A DNA stretch of 51,648 nucleotides, taken from NCBI GenBank assembly GCA_013298505.1, contig JAAFHY010000016.1, positions 1-51,648 on the forward strand, read 5' to 3'. The stretch comes from Cytophagales bacterium. Lineage in GTDB: Bacteria > Bacteroidota > Bacteroidia > Cytophagales > Cyclobacteriaceae. Within the stretch, counting starts at the first letter, position 1, and each line of letters starts with the position of its first letter. Made by a program: the position numbers and the translations under genes. Shown piece by piece: positions 41,342 through 50,975 of the stretch. The notes beneath the pieces are model-generated. The model did no database searches. It was not told the DNA's origin and saw only the letters and a list, made by a program, of their open reading frames with translations.

Positions 41342-42688
41342 ATGATTTTTAACGACTTCCGTTTTCGCATTGCATTCCGTACCGTTCTTCTGGGCTTCAC
41401 CGTTTCGCTGGTGGTTTTCATGTTCAACCGGCCCAATATGTTTTTTGCAGCGGGGCTTACTTTATTAATTATCATTTTTCAAGTAGTCGAGCTCTATCGG
41501 TTCGCCTCGCAAACCAATCGCAAGCTCACGCGATTTCTAGAGTCGGTAAAGTATTCAGATTTTATTTCAGGATTTGCTAACGATAATAAGCTTGGCAAAA
41601 GTTTTCGAGAATTAAATACGGCATTTAATGAAGTACTCGAAGCTTTTAGAAAAGCCCGATCTGAAAAAGAAGAAAGCTGGCAATACCTGAATACAGTAGT
41701 ACAGCAGGTACGCACAGGTATTTTATCTTTTGACAGCGAAGGCGATGTACAATTAATGAACGCGAATGCTAAAAAATTTATCGGATTACCTCAACTAAAA
41801 AATTTAGAAGAACTGATAAAAGCCAACCCAAAGCTTTACGAAGCATTGAAACATGCTGAGCCCGGTAAAAGTACTTTGTATAAATCTGGTAACGAATTTC
41901 AACTAACGATACAAGCCACCGAACTGAGAATTAGGGGTAATACCGTAAAATTGGTAACGCTGCAAAACATTCAAACCGAACTTCAAAAGCAAGAGTTGGA
42001 AGCATGGCAAAATCTAACACGCGTGTTGCGCCATGAAATCATGAATTCGATCACGCCCATTTCTTCACTCACCTCAACGCTGCGCGAAATCCTAGATCAA
42101 GACATGGTGAAGAAAGAAGAAAACTACGAACTCAAAACAGAAGGCGCAGAAGATTTGCGCGAAGGCCTAAGCACTATCGAAAACCGGAGCAAAGGCCTCA
42201 TACAATTTATAGACGCTTATCGCGAATACACCTCTTTGCCACAACCCAAATTAAAAACGATCAAACTAAAAGAGTTGATCGATAAAGTGGCGAGCCTGAT
42301 GAGGCCTGAAATCAAAAAGACAACCATCGCATTTGCAACCACATGCCACTCTGAATACCTAACACTGGAAATTGACGAGGAAATGATTGAACAAGTGCTT
42401 ATTAACCTGATCAAAAACGCGATCGAGGCATTACATCAAACCGAAAACGGAAAAATAGAAGTGATTGGAAACTATACTGGCAACGCCATTACCATTGAAG
42501 TGATCGACAATGGTCCCGGCATTATCCCCGAAGCAATCAATCGGATATTTGTACCCTTCTTCACCACCAAAAAAACCGGCTCGGGTATTGGGCTGGCACT
42601 ATCACGCCAAATCATGCAAATGCACAATGGCACGTTGAGCGTAGAGTCTGAATTAGACCTGCGGACAGTATTTACGCTAAGGTTCTAA
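41342..42688 (+). CDS. Sensor histidine kinase (NtrY-like)
   Basis: The 448-residue kinase has two N-terminal transmembrane helices (FRTVLLGFTVSLVVFMF and FFAAGLTLLIIIFQVVELY), a short loop between them, and a PAS-like domain (VVQQVRTGILSFDSEGDVQLMNANAKKFIGL). The HisKA domain has His231 in VLRHEIMNSITPISSL, and the ATPase domain shows LINLIKNAIEAL, VIDNGPGI and FFTTKKTGSGIGLALSRQI. The minimal periplasmic loop suggests sensing in the membrane or cytosol. It should phosphorylate the NtrC-type regulator encoded 79 bases upstream. Confidence 0.93.
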   Translation: MIFNDFRFRIAFRTVLLGFTVSLVVFMFNRPNMFFAAGLTLLIIIFQVVELYRFASQTNRKLTRFLESVKYSDFISGFANDNKLGKSFRELNTAFNEVLEAFRKARSEKEESWQYLNTVVQQVRTGILSFDSEGDVQLMNANAKKFIGLPQLKNLEELIKANPKLYEALKHAEPGKSTLYKSGNEFQLTIQATELRIRGNTVKLVTLQNIQTELQKQELEAWQNLTRVLRHEIMNSITPISSLTSTLREILDQDMVKKEENYELKTEGAEDLREGLSTIENRSKGLIQFIDAYREYTSLPQPKLKTIKLKELIDKVASLMRPEIKKTTIAFATTCHSEYLTLEIDEEMIEQVLINLIKNAIEALHQTENGKIEVIGNYTGNAITIEVIDNGPGIIPEAINRIFVPFFTTKKTGSGIGLALSRQIMQMHNGTLSVESELDLRTVFTLRF

Positions 42689-43194
42689 GCCGAAGCCTTC
42701 GCTTCTAAAAACTCATCCCACTCGTTGTGGCTAAAGCCTGTAACATCTCGCAAGAACAACGCATAGCTAGGTTTGTACGGCTTGCGCTTCAGTACCATGT
42801 CAGCTTCTTCTGGAGTGCGATCTCCTTTTCTGGCATTACACTTTTTACAGGCCGTTACCAAGTTAGTCCAAGTGTGCAGGCCTCCTCGCGAGCTTGGGAT
42901 AACATGGTCGAGCGTTAAGTCGCGCCTGGCGTTACAATATTGGCACTCTGAATTATCGCGTTTAAAAATATTTTGACGCGTTAAGTTTACGCCTTTATAA
43001 GGTGCGTTTACATATCGGTTAAGCCTAATTACCGAAGGCATGGCAAAACTACGAGTAACCGAATTGAGCCGATGCCCGTTTGCGGGGCGAACCATCTCGC
43101 TTTTATTGAGGTATACCAAAATAAAAGCACGCTCAACAGAACAAACCATTAAGGGGCTGTAGTCTTGATTCAATACTAATACTCTGCTGTTCAC
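42685..43194 (-). CDS. HNH endonuclease
   Basis: This 169-residue protein has an HNH nuclease domain at about 80-135: CQYC zinc pair, LTLDHVIPSSRGGLHTWTNLVTACKKCNARKG with the catalytic His in DHVIP and the second CxxC pair. The N-terminal part (RVLVLNQDYSPLMVCSVERAFILVYLNKSEMV) is common to a widespread bacterial HNH family of unknown role. There is no phage or restriction context. Its stop overlaps the end of the kinase gene by four bases, leaving no room for a terminator. Confidence 0.88.
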   Translation of the reverse strand: MNSRVLVLNQDYSPLMVCSVERAFILVYLNKSEMVRPANGHRLNSVTRSFAMPSVIRLNRYVNAPYKGVNLTRQNIFKRDNSECQYCNARRDLTLDHVIPSSRGGLHTWTNLVTACKKCNARKGDRTPEEADMVLKRKPYKPSYALFLRDVTGFSHNEWDEFLEAKASA

Positions 43195-43257
43195 AATAAA
43201 ATACTATTTGGCGGGTAAAAGATAAAACCATTTAGCGATTATTGCAATGGCACCGCA

Positions 43258-44046
43258 TTATTCGTTCAGTATTCGCTTAATGCTATGCAGTTGGTGGGTA
43301 AAGATTTTTGTCTCCAAATCTAAATTGCCGTCTTCGAACAACTGGTCTATTTTCGATCGGCCATCTACATGGATTACTTTATTGTCATCAAGCAACAAGC
43401 CAGAGGAGAGTGCTTTGTCTTTTCGCGATTTAAAAATCACCAAATCGCCCGCTTTCGCGGAAGTAAGATCTTTTACAGGCTTACCGCAGCGGCTTTGATC
43501 TTCGGACGAAAAAGGAAGTGAATAGCCGCCAATCTTAAAAACCATTTGAACAAGTCCACTAGCAGAAATGCTAAACGGAGTTTTGCCACCTGCTTGTTCC
43601 GGTGCGTTAAGGTATTTTAATGCGATTGCTTTTATGTACTCGAATTCTCGCTTCTGGCCTACTGCTTTTGATTCGCCATTAAAAGCAAACTGTTCTTCCA
43701 TTTTGAATAATTCAGATTGCGAAATCGGAACAATGCTACCAATCACAATAGAAAGTGTTGCCTTTTTATATAAAATAGTTGAGCACACATCGGTAGTAAT
43801 TTTAAACTCAGCAGAATTAATCTGGTCGAAGTATTCAGGTGTGATGGCGTGATGATGCTTGGCATCAATCCAGCCCTCTACCCGATCGAAGTGTATTTGA
43901 ATTCGCACCCAGTTTGCATCTTGGCTTGCGCCTATCACTTGGTAATGATCGCCAAACAGTAATTGCGCCCACTGCGGTGCATGCGTATGAGGCTCGCTCT
44001 TTACCGAGACTATTGATAATCTACAAACTCCAAAACTTCCTTCCAT
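43258..44046 (-). CDS. NlpC/P60 (C40)-like protein lacking catalytic Cys and His
   Basis: The 262-residue protein has an N-terminal SH3-like domain (residues about 5-65, WAQLLFGDHYQVIG...VRIQIHFDRVEGWID) and a C-terminal C40 peptidase domain (SGLVQMVFKIGGYSLPFSSEDQ, AKAGDLVIFKS, KVIHVDGRSKIDQL). In active members the motif is DCSG and a His precedes G[IL]. Here the Cys position is Ala162 (SASG) and the His position is Ser214 (LSSGLL); only the third residue, His226, remains. No signal peptide is seen. It therefore looks like a binding protein or pseudoenzyme for cell-wall peptides. It lies directly after smpB. Confidence 0.83.
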   Translation of the reverse strand: MEGSFGVCRLSIVSVKSEPHTHAPQWAQLLFGDHYQVIGASQDANWVRIQIHFDRVEGWIDAKHHHAITPEYFDQINSAEFKITTDVCSTILYKKATLSIVIGSIVPISQSELFKMEEQFAFNGESKAVGQKREFEYIKAIALKYLNAPEQAGGKTPFSISASGLVQMVFKIGGYSLPFSSEDQSRCGKPVKDLTSAKAGDLVIFKSRKDKALSSGLLLDDNKVIHVDGRSKIDQLFEDGNLDLETKIFTHQLHSIKRILNE

Positions 44047-44047
44047 T

Positions 44048-44509
44048 CTATTTTATTTTCAATCTGCTAAGTTCTCGCTTCACATCGCGCTCTTTAATGC
44101 TGTTTCTTTTATCGTGATTTTTTTTTCCTCGCGCTAAGGCAATCTCTAGTTTAATAAAACCTCGTTCAGTAATAAATAGCCTTGTGGGTATTAATGTCAG
44201 ACCTTTCTCTTCTACCTTCGATTCGAGCCGAAGGATCTCCGATTTTTTTAACAACAATTTCCGTTCTCTCGCTGCTTCGTGGTTGTAGTGTGTGCCTTGC
44301 GAATACGGAGTAATATTTATTCCCTTGCTAAAAATCTCTCCATTGTTAAAATAACAAAATCCATCTTGCAAGTTTACTTTTCCCTCACGGATAGATTTTA
44401 TTTCGGTACCCATCAAGGCAATGCCCGCTACAAACTTCTCGATCAGCTCAAATTGAAAAGCCGCTTGCTTATTCTTGATGTTAATATCGTTTGTGAACCG
44501 ATTCTTCAT
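44048..44509 (-). CDS. smpB: SsrA-binding protein SmpB
   Basis: This 153-residue RNA-binding protein has the family motifs KNRFTNDINIKNKQAAFQFEL, GIALMGTEIKSIREGKVNLQDGFC, LTLIPTRLFITERGFIKLEIALARGKKNHDKR and a basic C-terminal tail. It binds tmRNA and brings it to stalled ribosomes in trans-translation. The tmRNA gene itself is not in this window. Its ATG overlaps the stop of the upstream hotdog gene (ATGA) and its stop is one base from the next gene, so it belongs to a tight operon. Confidence 0.95.
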   Translation of the reverse strand: MKNRFTNDINIKNKQAAFQFELIEKFVAGIALMGTEIKSIREGKVNLQDGFCYFNNGEIFSKGINITPYSQGTHYNHEAARERKLLLKKSEILRLESKVEEKGLTLIPTRLFITERGFIKLEIALARGKKNHDKRNSIKERDVKRELSRLKIK

Positions 44510-44898
44510 GTTGGCTTTGTAAACACTTGTTTCAACTTATCCTTTTTAAGCATTTTCTGTCCGGTCGTTCCGGTTGCAATCAATCGCTTGCCCACCGTTG
44601 CTTCAATCTGGCAAATCAGTTCGTTCTTTTCTTGCTTCACAATGGTAGCTGTAAAGATAATTTCTTCACCAACAAATGCAGGGCTTTTATGATCGATACT
44701 TAAAAAAGTACCTACCCCCTCCTCGTCATCGTCTTTCATTTCAATAAAAAAAAGTCGAGATGACCATTCAAAGTCTCGTGCCAACGAAAACGTAGAACAA
44801 ACCTCGTGCAACACCACACCATGAAAGGCGGCTATATCGGCCTCGCCAACCACTTTGGTGAATATTTTTTTATCGCCAGGTTTAAAAATCGCTTTCAT
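44506..44898 (-). CDS. Hotdog-fold thioesterase-like protein
   Basis: The 130-residue protein resembles MaoC/FlK-like hotdog proteins: KIFTKVVGEADIAAFHGVVLHEVCSTFSLARDFEWSSR, then GVGTFLSIDHKSPAFVGEEIIFTATI and CQIEATVGKRLIATGTTGQKML, which follows the strand pattern of acyl-CoA thioesterases. The role may be removal of an acyl-CoA or metabolite repair; the substrate is unknown. It sits in one operon with TsaD upstream (2-base gap) and SmpB downstream (overlapping). Confidence 0.75.
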   Translation of the reverse strand: MKAIFKPGDKKIFTKVVGEADIAAFHGVVLHEVCSTFSLARDFEWSSRLFFIEMKDDDEEGVGTFLSIDHKSPAFVGEEIIFTATIVKQEKNELICQIEATVGKRLIATGTTGQKMLKKDKLKQVFTKPT

Positions 44899-44900
44899 TT

Positions 44901-45917
44901 CTACCTATTATCTTCAATGGCAAGGTTGGCAATCGGGGCAACATCTAACGAACTGAATTTGCCGTTCAAATATTTATAGTGTGCCGCCATTGCGATCATG
45001 GCTGCATTGTCGGTACAGTATTGAAACGCAGGAATAAATACCTGCCAACCCAATTTTTCGGTTAATGCAACTAACCCCTTCCGCAAGCCAGAGTTAGCAG
45101 AAACACCACCCGCAATGGCTATTTGTTTAATGCCCGTTTGTTTAGCTGCTGCTTGCAATTTTTTTAGCAGCATTTGCACGAGTGCCGCTTGAAGGCTGGC
45201 ACAAATATCTGGCAGATTCTTATCCACAAATGACGGATCTAGTTTTGTTTGATCACGTAAAAAGTAAAGGAAAGAAGTCTTTATTCCGCTAAAAGAAAAA
45301 TCCAATGCTGGCATCACTGTTTCCGAAAAGGTAAACGCCTTTGGGTTTCCAACTTGTGCATACTTGTCAATTAATGGCCCACCCGGATAGGGCAACCCCA
45401 TCATTTTGGCTGCCTTGTCAAACGCCTCGCCTACTGCATCGTCTTTCGTTTCGCCAATCACCTTCATTTTCAAAAAGTCTTCCACTAAAATAATTTGCGT
45501 ATGGCCACCACTGACTGTCAAACATAAAAAGGGAAACGAGGGATGCGGCTGATCAATAAAATTGGCAACCACATGCGCTTCCATGTGGTTCACCTCTATC
45601 AGCGGCAAGCCCAATGCCCACCCCATGCTTTTGGCAAACGAAACACCTACCAGCAATGAACCCATTAAACCGGGTCCTCGCGTAAAAGCAATCGCATTTA
45701 ATTGCGATTTAAGTATACCTGAACTTGCTAGGCATTCGTTAACGACATGAAGAATATTTTGTTGATGCGCTCTCGATGCCAACTCGGGAACAACCCCACC
45801 GTATTTTTGGTGTACGCTTTGCGAGGCAATAACATTATTAAGTACCTTGCCATGTTGAATAATGGAAGCGGATGTCTCATCGCAAGAAGACTCGATGGCT
45901 AAGATCGTTGGCAACAT
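44901..45917 (-). CDS. tsaD: tRNA N6-adenosine threonylcarbamoyltransferase TsaD
   Basis: This 338-residue protein has ASKHA-fold motifs: AIESSCDETSASI at the start, VPELASRAHQQNI, metal-binding HMEAH near 111-115, CLTVSGGHTQIILVED, and GGVSANSGLRKGL. It transfers the threonylcarbamoyl group from TC-AMP to A37 of ANN-decoding tRNAs together with TsaB and TsaE, and is essential in most bacteria. Its length is usual. It faces the TamB-like gene with only 10 bases between the start codons, an arrangement typical of Bacteroidota, so their promoters overlap the neighbouring coding regions. Confidence 0.97.
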   Translation of the reverse strand: MLPTILAIESSCDETSASIIQHGKVLNNVIASQSVHQKYGGVVPELASRAHQQNILHVVNECLASSGILKSQLNAIAFTRGPGLMGSLLVGVSFAKSMGWALGLPLIEVNHMEAHVVANFIDQPHPSFPFLCLTVSGGHTQIILVEDFLKMKVIGETKDDAVGEAFDKAAKMMGLPYPGGPLIDKYAQVGNPKAFTFSETVMPALDFSFSGIKTSFLYFLRDQTKLDPSFVDKNLPDICASLQAALVQMLLKKLQAAAKQTGIKQIAIAGGVSANSGLRKGLVALTEKLGWQVFIPAFQYCTDNAAMIAMAAHYKYLNGKFSSLDVAPIANLAIEDNR

Positions 45918-45927
45918 TTTTTAGAGA

Positions 45928-48900
45928 ATGAACCTGCAAGTTATTAAAATTCGCGTGTTTGAGTGGCTCAAGAAAATTGTGCTATATGGCGGCTATCTCT
46001 TGCTTACGTTTTTAGTGGTTTCGTTTTTCCTACTTCAACTGCCAGCTGTTCAAGAAAGCTTACTTGGCCGCTACACGCGTCAGTTCTCTGAGGTAAGCGG
46101 CTTCTCAATCAAATTCGATAAATTTTATTTGCGATGGTACGATCGCTTGCAAATAGAAGGAGTAGAGATAAAAGACCCTGAAAATAATTTGATGATTGGT
46201 GCGCAGCAGATCAGCATCAATTTTAGGTTAAGTACGTTGCTGCAAAACAACGATATAAATATAGATGCAGTAACCATAAAAGAAGCTTCTGTCAATCTGA
46301 AGACTATTGAAGAAACTATCGGAAAAAAAAACTTAAACATTAATGTTTTTATTAATCGGCTTGGCGGAAATTCTACAAGTAGTGGCGGTCAACCGCCTAA
46401 AATAAATGTGGGCGAAATTGACCTAGAAGAATCGCATTTTAGCCTCAACGAAACCGAAAAAGATTCTATTGCAAACGGATTTGATTACCACCATTTCAAG
46501 GTAGATGTTGAGGCTGAGTTAGAAGCATTTAGGGTAATTGGCGACACTATTGATTTTCAACTAAGCTCCTTGCAAGCAAAAGAAAAAGAAACAGGACTTG
46601 AGGTAAAAAACTTACGTACCTATTTTTTGATCTCGCAAACTTCAATGGAATTTCTCGGGTTGAGTTTAAAGACAACCGATAGTTACTTAGCCGACACAAT
46701 TATATTTTCTTATAAAAGCCAAGCTGACTTAAGCGACTTTAATAGAAAAGTAAACGTGAAAGCCCGATTTAACGATTCTCATATCTCGCCAAAAGACTTA
46801 GCACTTTTTACAAATGGCAGGTCGCCATTACCCGATGTATTGTTTCTAAATGGCGCTATAAACGGCAAGGTTTCTAGGTTTCAATATAAAAACATGGATC
46901 TAACCTTGGGCAAAACGAAAATAGAAGGCAAACTACAAATGGACGGCTTGCCCGTGATTAACGAAACCTTCATTGAATTTGACGTAACGAAAGGTAAAGT
47001 AGAAATCAAAGATTTGCGATTTCTTTTTCCTGAAAATGTATACGAACTGCTTAAACCGCTCGATCAGTTTAAATTAACTGGAAAATTTACAGGCTACCTG
47101 ACTGATTTTGTTGCTGATGGAGATTTTTCAGGTAGCCTTGGGCGAATGCAATCTGATATTAACTTAAAAATCAATCAAGCCGAAATCGCCAAGTCAACGT
47201 ATAGTGGAAACCTATCACTTACCAATTTTGATTTGGGTAAGTATTTTAACGACACCACCACGTTTCAAAAAGTAACGCTAAATGGACAAATAAAAGGAAA
47301 AGGCCTGACTGAAAAATCTGCTGACTTTTTGCTGCGTGGCAACATTCAATCACTAGGCATACACAACTACAACTACACTAACATTTCGACCAATGCCCGA
47401 TTCGCCAGTGAGCTTTTTAATGGTGAAATGATTATTGATGACCCCAATCTTCAATTTAAAGTAGCTGGCTCTGTCGATTTAAGAAATGGGGCAGATGTAG
47501 TAAAATTAAAAGCCAATTTAGATACAGCCAACTTTCAGCAATTGGGCTTCATCAAAGACAAACTATTTCTATCTACTTACTTAGATATCGATACACGTGG
47601 CTTAACGTTAGATAGTCTTTTTGGAGATGCCGTTTTCAGAAATACCTATGTTCAATACCGCGACAAGCAATTGGCACTCGATTCGCTTCATGTTATTTCC
47701 AATCATCAGAATAATAAAAGGCAGCTTCATGTAAGAAGTTCGCTGGCCGATGTTGAACTAGAAGGTTCATACTATTACTCTACTTTATTCAACGACTTTT
47801 CGAAACTCTTTAAAGAATTCATGCTTAACGTAAGGAACAATAAAGAAGATATCCAAAACTACTATGCAAACAAAGATAAAAGCGTGCAAGTATACGATGC
47901 TACTTTTAAAGTCACCTTAAACAACATCAATCCCGTCATCGAACTAGCAGGATTCGATGCATCGCTTTCTAAGAACACAAAGATTGATGGTAAATTCACT
48001 AATGGCATCACCTCTCAGCTTCAAGTTTACACCTCTGTAGATTCCATTGCTGTTGGCGATAAAATATTCGTTAAAAACGATATCGAATTTTCCGGATCGA
48101 AGATCCGCGATAGCGTTAATGTATTAACCATGCTCACCATTAACTCGCGAAATCAAAAAATCACAAACTCATTCCGCACCAAAAACTTATTTTCAGAACT
48201 TATTTGGGATAAAGGTCATGCTAATTTCACATTGAATACAGACCAAGAAGGAACCACCAATACATTGCGCCTACATTCTGAAATCGACTTTCAAGAGGAC
48301 AGCACTAAAATAAAAATACTCCCCAGTCGAATTAACGCTCTCAACAAAGAATGGATCATCAATCAACAAAACTACATTCTCAATAAAGGGTCAGAATGGA
48401 GCATCCACCAATTAGAAATTCTGAATGGCATAGAATCCATATCATTAAATGGGTTTATATCGCAACAACGCGATCCTACTCTAACACTCGTTGTTAAAAA
48501 CTTTAACCTCGATATTTTAAATACCGTAAGCATCGAAAAAATTAACGGTATCATGAATGGAGAAGTGATCGCTCGCGATTTATTTCATAGTCCCTATTTT
48601 CAAAACAATTTTACCGTAAAAGATTTTACTGTAAATAAATTCTTAATTGGCGATTTAAAAGGCACCAATATTTGGAATCAACAATCAAAGCAATTTGATA
48701 TCGACTTTGTTGTAAATCGGCTAAACAACCGAACAGTTTCTATTGTAGGCTATTACAATCCTAACGAAACAAGTCCGTTGCACCTCGATGCTAAACTCGA
48801 AAAGACAAAACTTAAAGTGATTGAACCCATCGTGCGAGGGTTATTCTCTCAAATTGATGGTACTCTTTCGGGAGCATATAAAATAACAGGCGACTTTAAC

Positions 48901-50490
48901 CGACCTCTTGTAAACGGGGTTGGTGTAATCGAAAATGGGCAATTGCAAGTAGATTATCTTAAAACTACTTATCAGTTCAACGGCACCCTTGGCATGGCTT
49001 CCAACCAACTATCAAACAAAATTATTTTTGATGACATCCTGCTAACAGACGTATTCAATAATAAGGGGCAATTAGAAGGATATCTTACCAATAAGAATTA
49101 TAAATCGTTTAGAATTAATCTCAATGCCAAGTTTAAAAATTTTCAGTTGCTCAATACTACCTTAAAAGACAATAAATCATTTTACGGACAAGCGTACGGC
49201 ACAGGTATTTTAAACATGCTGGGGCCATTTGAAAACATGAAAATATCAGCAACGGCAAGATCTGAAAAAAATACGCGGATATCTATCCCAATGGGTAGTA
49301 CCGAAAAAATTGAGAAAAAGGATTTCATCTCCTTCGTTAACCTAAGCGATTCAGCGCAAGCAAGAAAAAAACAATTAACGATAAAACCCAAGGCAGAACC
49401 TACTGGTATAACCATGGATATGAACCTTGACATTACGCCCGATGCATACTGCGAAATAATTTTTGATATCAAATCGGGTGATATCATTCGAGGAAACGGA
49501 AAAGGTGACATTAAACTACAATTAGATACCAAGGGAGAGTTTACCATGTTTGGAGGCTACGAATTTGAAAAAGGCTTTTACAACTTCACCCTCTATGATG
49601 TAATTAACAAAGAGTTTAGTATCAACAAAGGAAGTAGGATTAGTTGGTATGGAGATCCGTATGCTGGGCAATTGGCGCTAGTCGCTAGCTATAAGCAACT
49701 CACTTCTTTTGCTCCAATCATTACCGATCAAACGGCAGCAACCTCTCAACAAATGAGAAGAAAATACCCCGTTGACGTGCTGCTAAAGTTAGATGGGGCA
49801 ATGCTGTCACCTCAAATAAACTTCGATATTGTTGCTGAAGAACTTCCTAACGTTGTTCCACTAGATGGCGGTAAATCAGTTACACTTGCCAGCGATTTTA
49901 AAGCATTTAAAGCCAAGCTAGACGAGCAAGAATTACAAAGGCAAGTTTTTAGTTTAATCATCTTACGTAGATTCTCCTCACAAGATGCTTTTTCGACTGG
50001 TGGCGCACTTTCTAGCAGTGTCAGTGAGTTACTTTCTAATCAACTTAGTTATTGGCTTACACAAGTAGACCAGAACCTGGAAATAGATTTTGACTTAGGT
50101 AATTTTGAGCAAGAAGCTTTTAATACCTTTCAACTACGATTGTCTTATTCCTTTTTAGGAGGGAGGCTTCGAGTAACCCGTGATGGCACCATCAATAACC
50201 AATATGCACGAAGCGATATAGCTAATACACTTGGCGATTGGACGGTAGACTATTTGCTTACGCCCGATGGCAAATTCAAAGTGAAAATGTTTAACCGTAC
50301 TAACATCAACCAACTAACCAATTCTATCGGCACACAAGCCACCATTACCACCGGTTTAAGCCTCACACATACCCAAAACTTTAATAGCTGGCGAGAGTTG
50401 CTTACCTCAGCCCGCGAGCGAAGAAGACGAGAACTTGAAGAGCAGCAAGCAAAAGAAAAAGAAGAGAAAGAAAAGGAAGGATCAAATTGA
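45928..50490 (+). CDS. TamB-like translocation and assembly module protein (DUF490)
   Basis: The 1520-residue protein has an N-terminal membrane anchor (VLYGGYLLLTFLVVSFFLLQ, residues 19-38), then a long periplasmic stretch of beta-rich repeats of the AsmA/TamB type. The C-terminal DUF490 domain (about residues 1130-1480) shows ITMDMNLDITPDAYCEIIFDIKSGDIIRGNGKGDIKL, DVINKEFSINKGSRISWYGDPYAG and LRLSYSFLGGRLRVTRDG. TamB-family proteins bridge inner and outer membrane as hydrophobic grooves, thought to carry phospholipid or assist barrel assembly. The highly charged tail after about 1495 (RRRRELEEQQ...) is unstructured. It is divergent from tsaD. Confidence 0.9.
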   Translation: MNLQVIKIRVFEWLKKIVLYGGYLLLTFLVVSFFLLQLPAVQESLLGRYTRQFSEVSGFSIKFDKFYLRWYDRLQIEGVEIKDPENNLMIGAQQISINFRLSTLLQNNDINIDAVTIKEASVNLKTIEETIGKKNLNINVFINRLGGNSTSSGGQPPKINVGEIDLEESHFSLNETEKDSIANGFDYHHFKVDVEAELEAFRVIGDTIDFQLSSLQAKEKETGLEVKNLRTYFLISQTSMEFLGLSLKTTDSYLADTIIFSYKSQADLSDFNRKVNVKARFNDSHISPKDLALFTNGRSPLPDVLFLNGAINGKVSRFQYKNMDLTLGKTKIEGKLQMDGLPVINETFIEFDVTKGKVEIKDLRFLFPENVYELLKPLDQFKLTGKFTGYLTDFVADGDFSGSLGRMQSDINLKINQAEIAKSTYSGNLSLTNFDLGKYFNDTTTFQKVTLNGQIKGKGLTEKSADFLLRGNIQSLGIHNYNYTNISTNARFASELFNGEMIIDDPNLQFKVAGSVDLRNGADVVKLKANLDTANFQQLGFIKDKLFLSTYLDIDTRGLTLDSLFGDAVFRNTYVQYRDKQLALDSLHVISNHQNNKRQLHVRSSLADVELEGSYYYSTLFNDFSKLFKEFMLNVRNNKEDIQNYYANKDKSVQVYDATFKVTLNNINPVIELAGFDASLSKNTKIDGKFTNGITSQLQVYTSVDSIAVGDKIFVKNDIEFSGSKIRDSVNVLTMLTINSRNQKITNSFRTKNLFSELIWDKGHANFTLNTDQEGTTNTLRLHSEIDFQEDSTKIKILPSRINALNKEWIINQQNYILNKGSEWSIHQLEILNGIESISLNGFISQQRDPTLTLVVKNFNLDILNTVSIEKINGIMNGEVIARDLFHSPYFQNNFTVKDFTVNKFLIGDLKGTNIWNQQSKQFDIDFVVNRLNNRTVSIVGYYNPNETSPLHLDAKLEKTKLKVIEPIVRGLFSQIDGTLSGAYKITGDFNRPLVNGVGVIENGQLQVDYLKTTYQFNGTLGMASNQLSNKIIFDDILLTDVFNNKGQLEGYLTNKNYKSFRINLNAKFKNFQLLNTTLKDNKSFYGQAYGTGILNMLGPFENMKISATARSEKNTRISIPMGSTEKIEKKDFISFVNLSDSAQARKKQLTIKPKAEPTGITMDMNLDITPDAYCEIIFDIKSGDIIRGNGKGDIKLQLDTKGEFTMFGGYEFEKGFYNFTLYDVINKEFSINKGSRISWYGDPYAGQLALVASYKQLTSFAPIITDQTAATSQQMRRKYPVDVLLKLDGAMLSPQINFDIVAEELPNVVPLDGGKSVTLASDFKAFKAKLDEQELQRQVFSLIILRRFSSQDAFSTGGALSSSVSELLSNQLSYWLTQVDQNLEIDFDLGNFEQEAFNTFQLRLSYSFLGGRLRVTRDGTINNQYARSDIANTLGDWTVDYLLTPDGKFKVKMFNRTNINQLTNSIGTQATITTGLSLTHTQNFNSWRELLTSARERRRRELEEQQAKEKEEKEKEGSN

Positions 50491-50542
50491 TTAGCAGTTT
50501 TGAATGTGCTTAGTTATATTCGACCTCAAAACATAATAAGCT

Positions 50543-50941
50543 ATGGATTTATCTGCCATCATGAAAAAATATGCCGACCAGATTGGTGGACAATTTACGC
50601 AATACGATCAGAGTCAATCCATTATTATCATTCCCGTTTCAGGAGGGCGTTTTCAAACCGTGCTTGGCACCATCAAGAAAAACGAATTATACAATCGCGA
50701 GTTACTGACGCTAAATTCTAAAGTTTGCGCACCCAATACTATTATTGACTATAAAATGTTGCTAGAGCAAACCGCATTTTTTAACTATTGTCGGTTTGTG
50801 ATTAACCAAAACTATCTTCAAATAGAAGCGGTTGCCTCGCTCGATAATTTATCGGAAAATACCATCAAAGAGATGCTTCAAGAAGTAGCTAACCTAGCAG
50901 ATCAATACGAAATGAAATTGACAGGCTCGGATGTGCATTAA
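50543..50941 (+). CDS. Conserved hypothetical small protein (YbjN-like fold possible)
   Basis: The 132-residue protein has no signal peptide or membrane segment. Its alternating strands and helices (ITVPVSGGRFQTVLGTIKKNELYNRELLTLNSKVCAP, then YKMLLEQTAFFNYCRFVINQNYLQIEA and ENTIKEMLQEVANLADQYEMKL) resemble the secretion-chaperone-like/YbjN fold, but this is by appearance only. It follows the TamB-like gene by 52 bases and precedes the RNase P RNA gene by 35. Function is unknown. Confidence 0.65.
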   Translation: MDLSAIMKKYADQIGGQFTQYDQSQSIIIIPVSGGRFQTVLGTIKKNELYNRELLTLNSKVCAPNTIIDYKMLLEQTAFFNYCRFVINQNYLQIEAVASLDNLSENTIKEMLQEVANLADQYEMKLTGSDVH

Positions 50942-50975
50942 GATTAATACCTAAAATCCCTCTACATTTGCAGTT

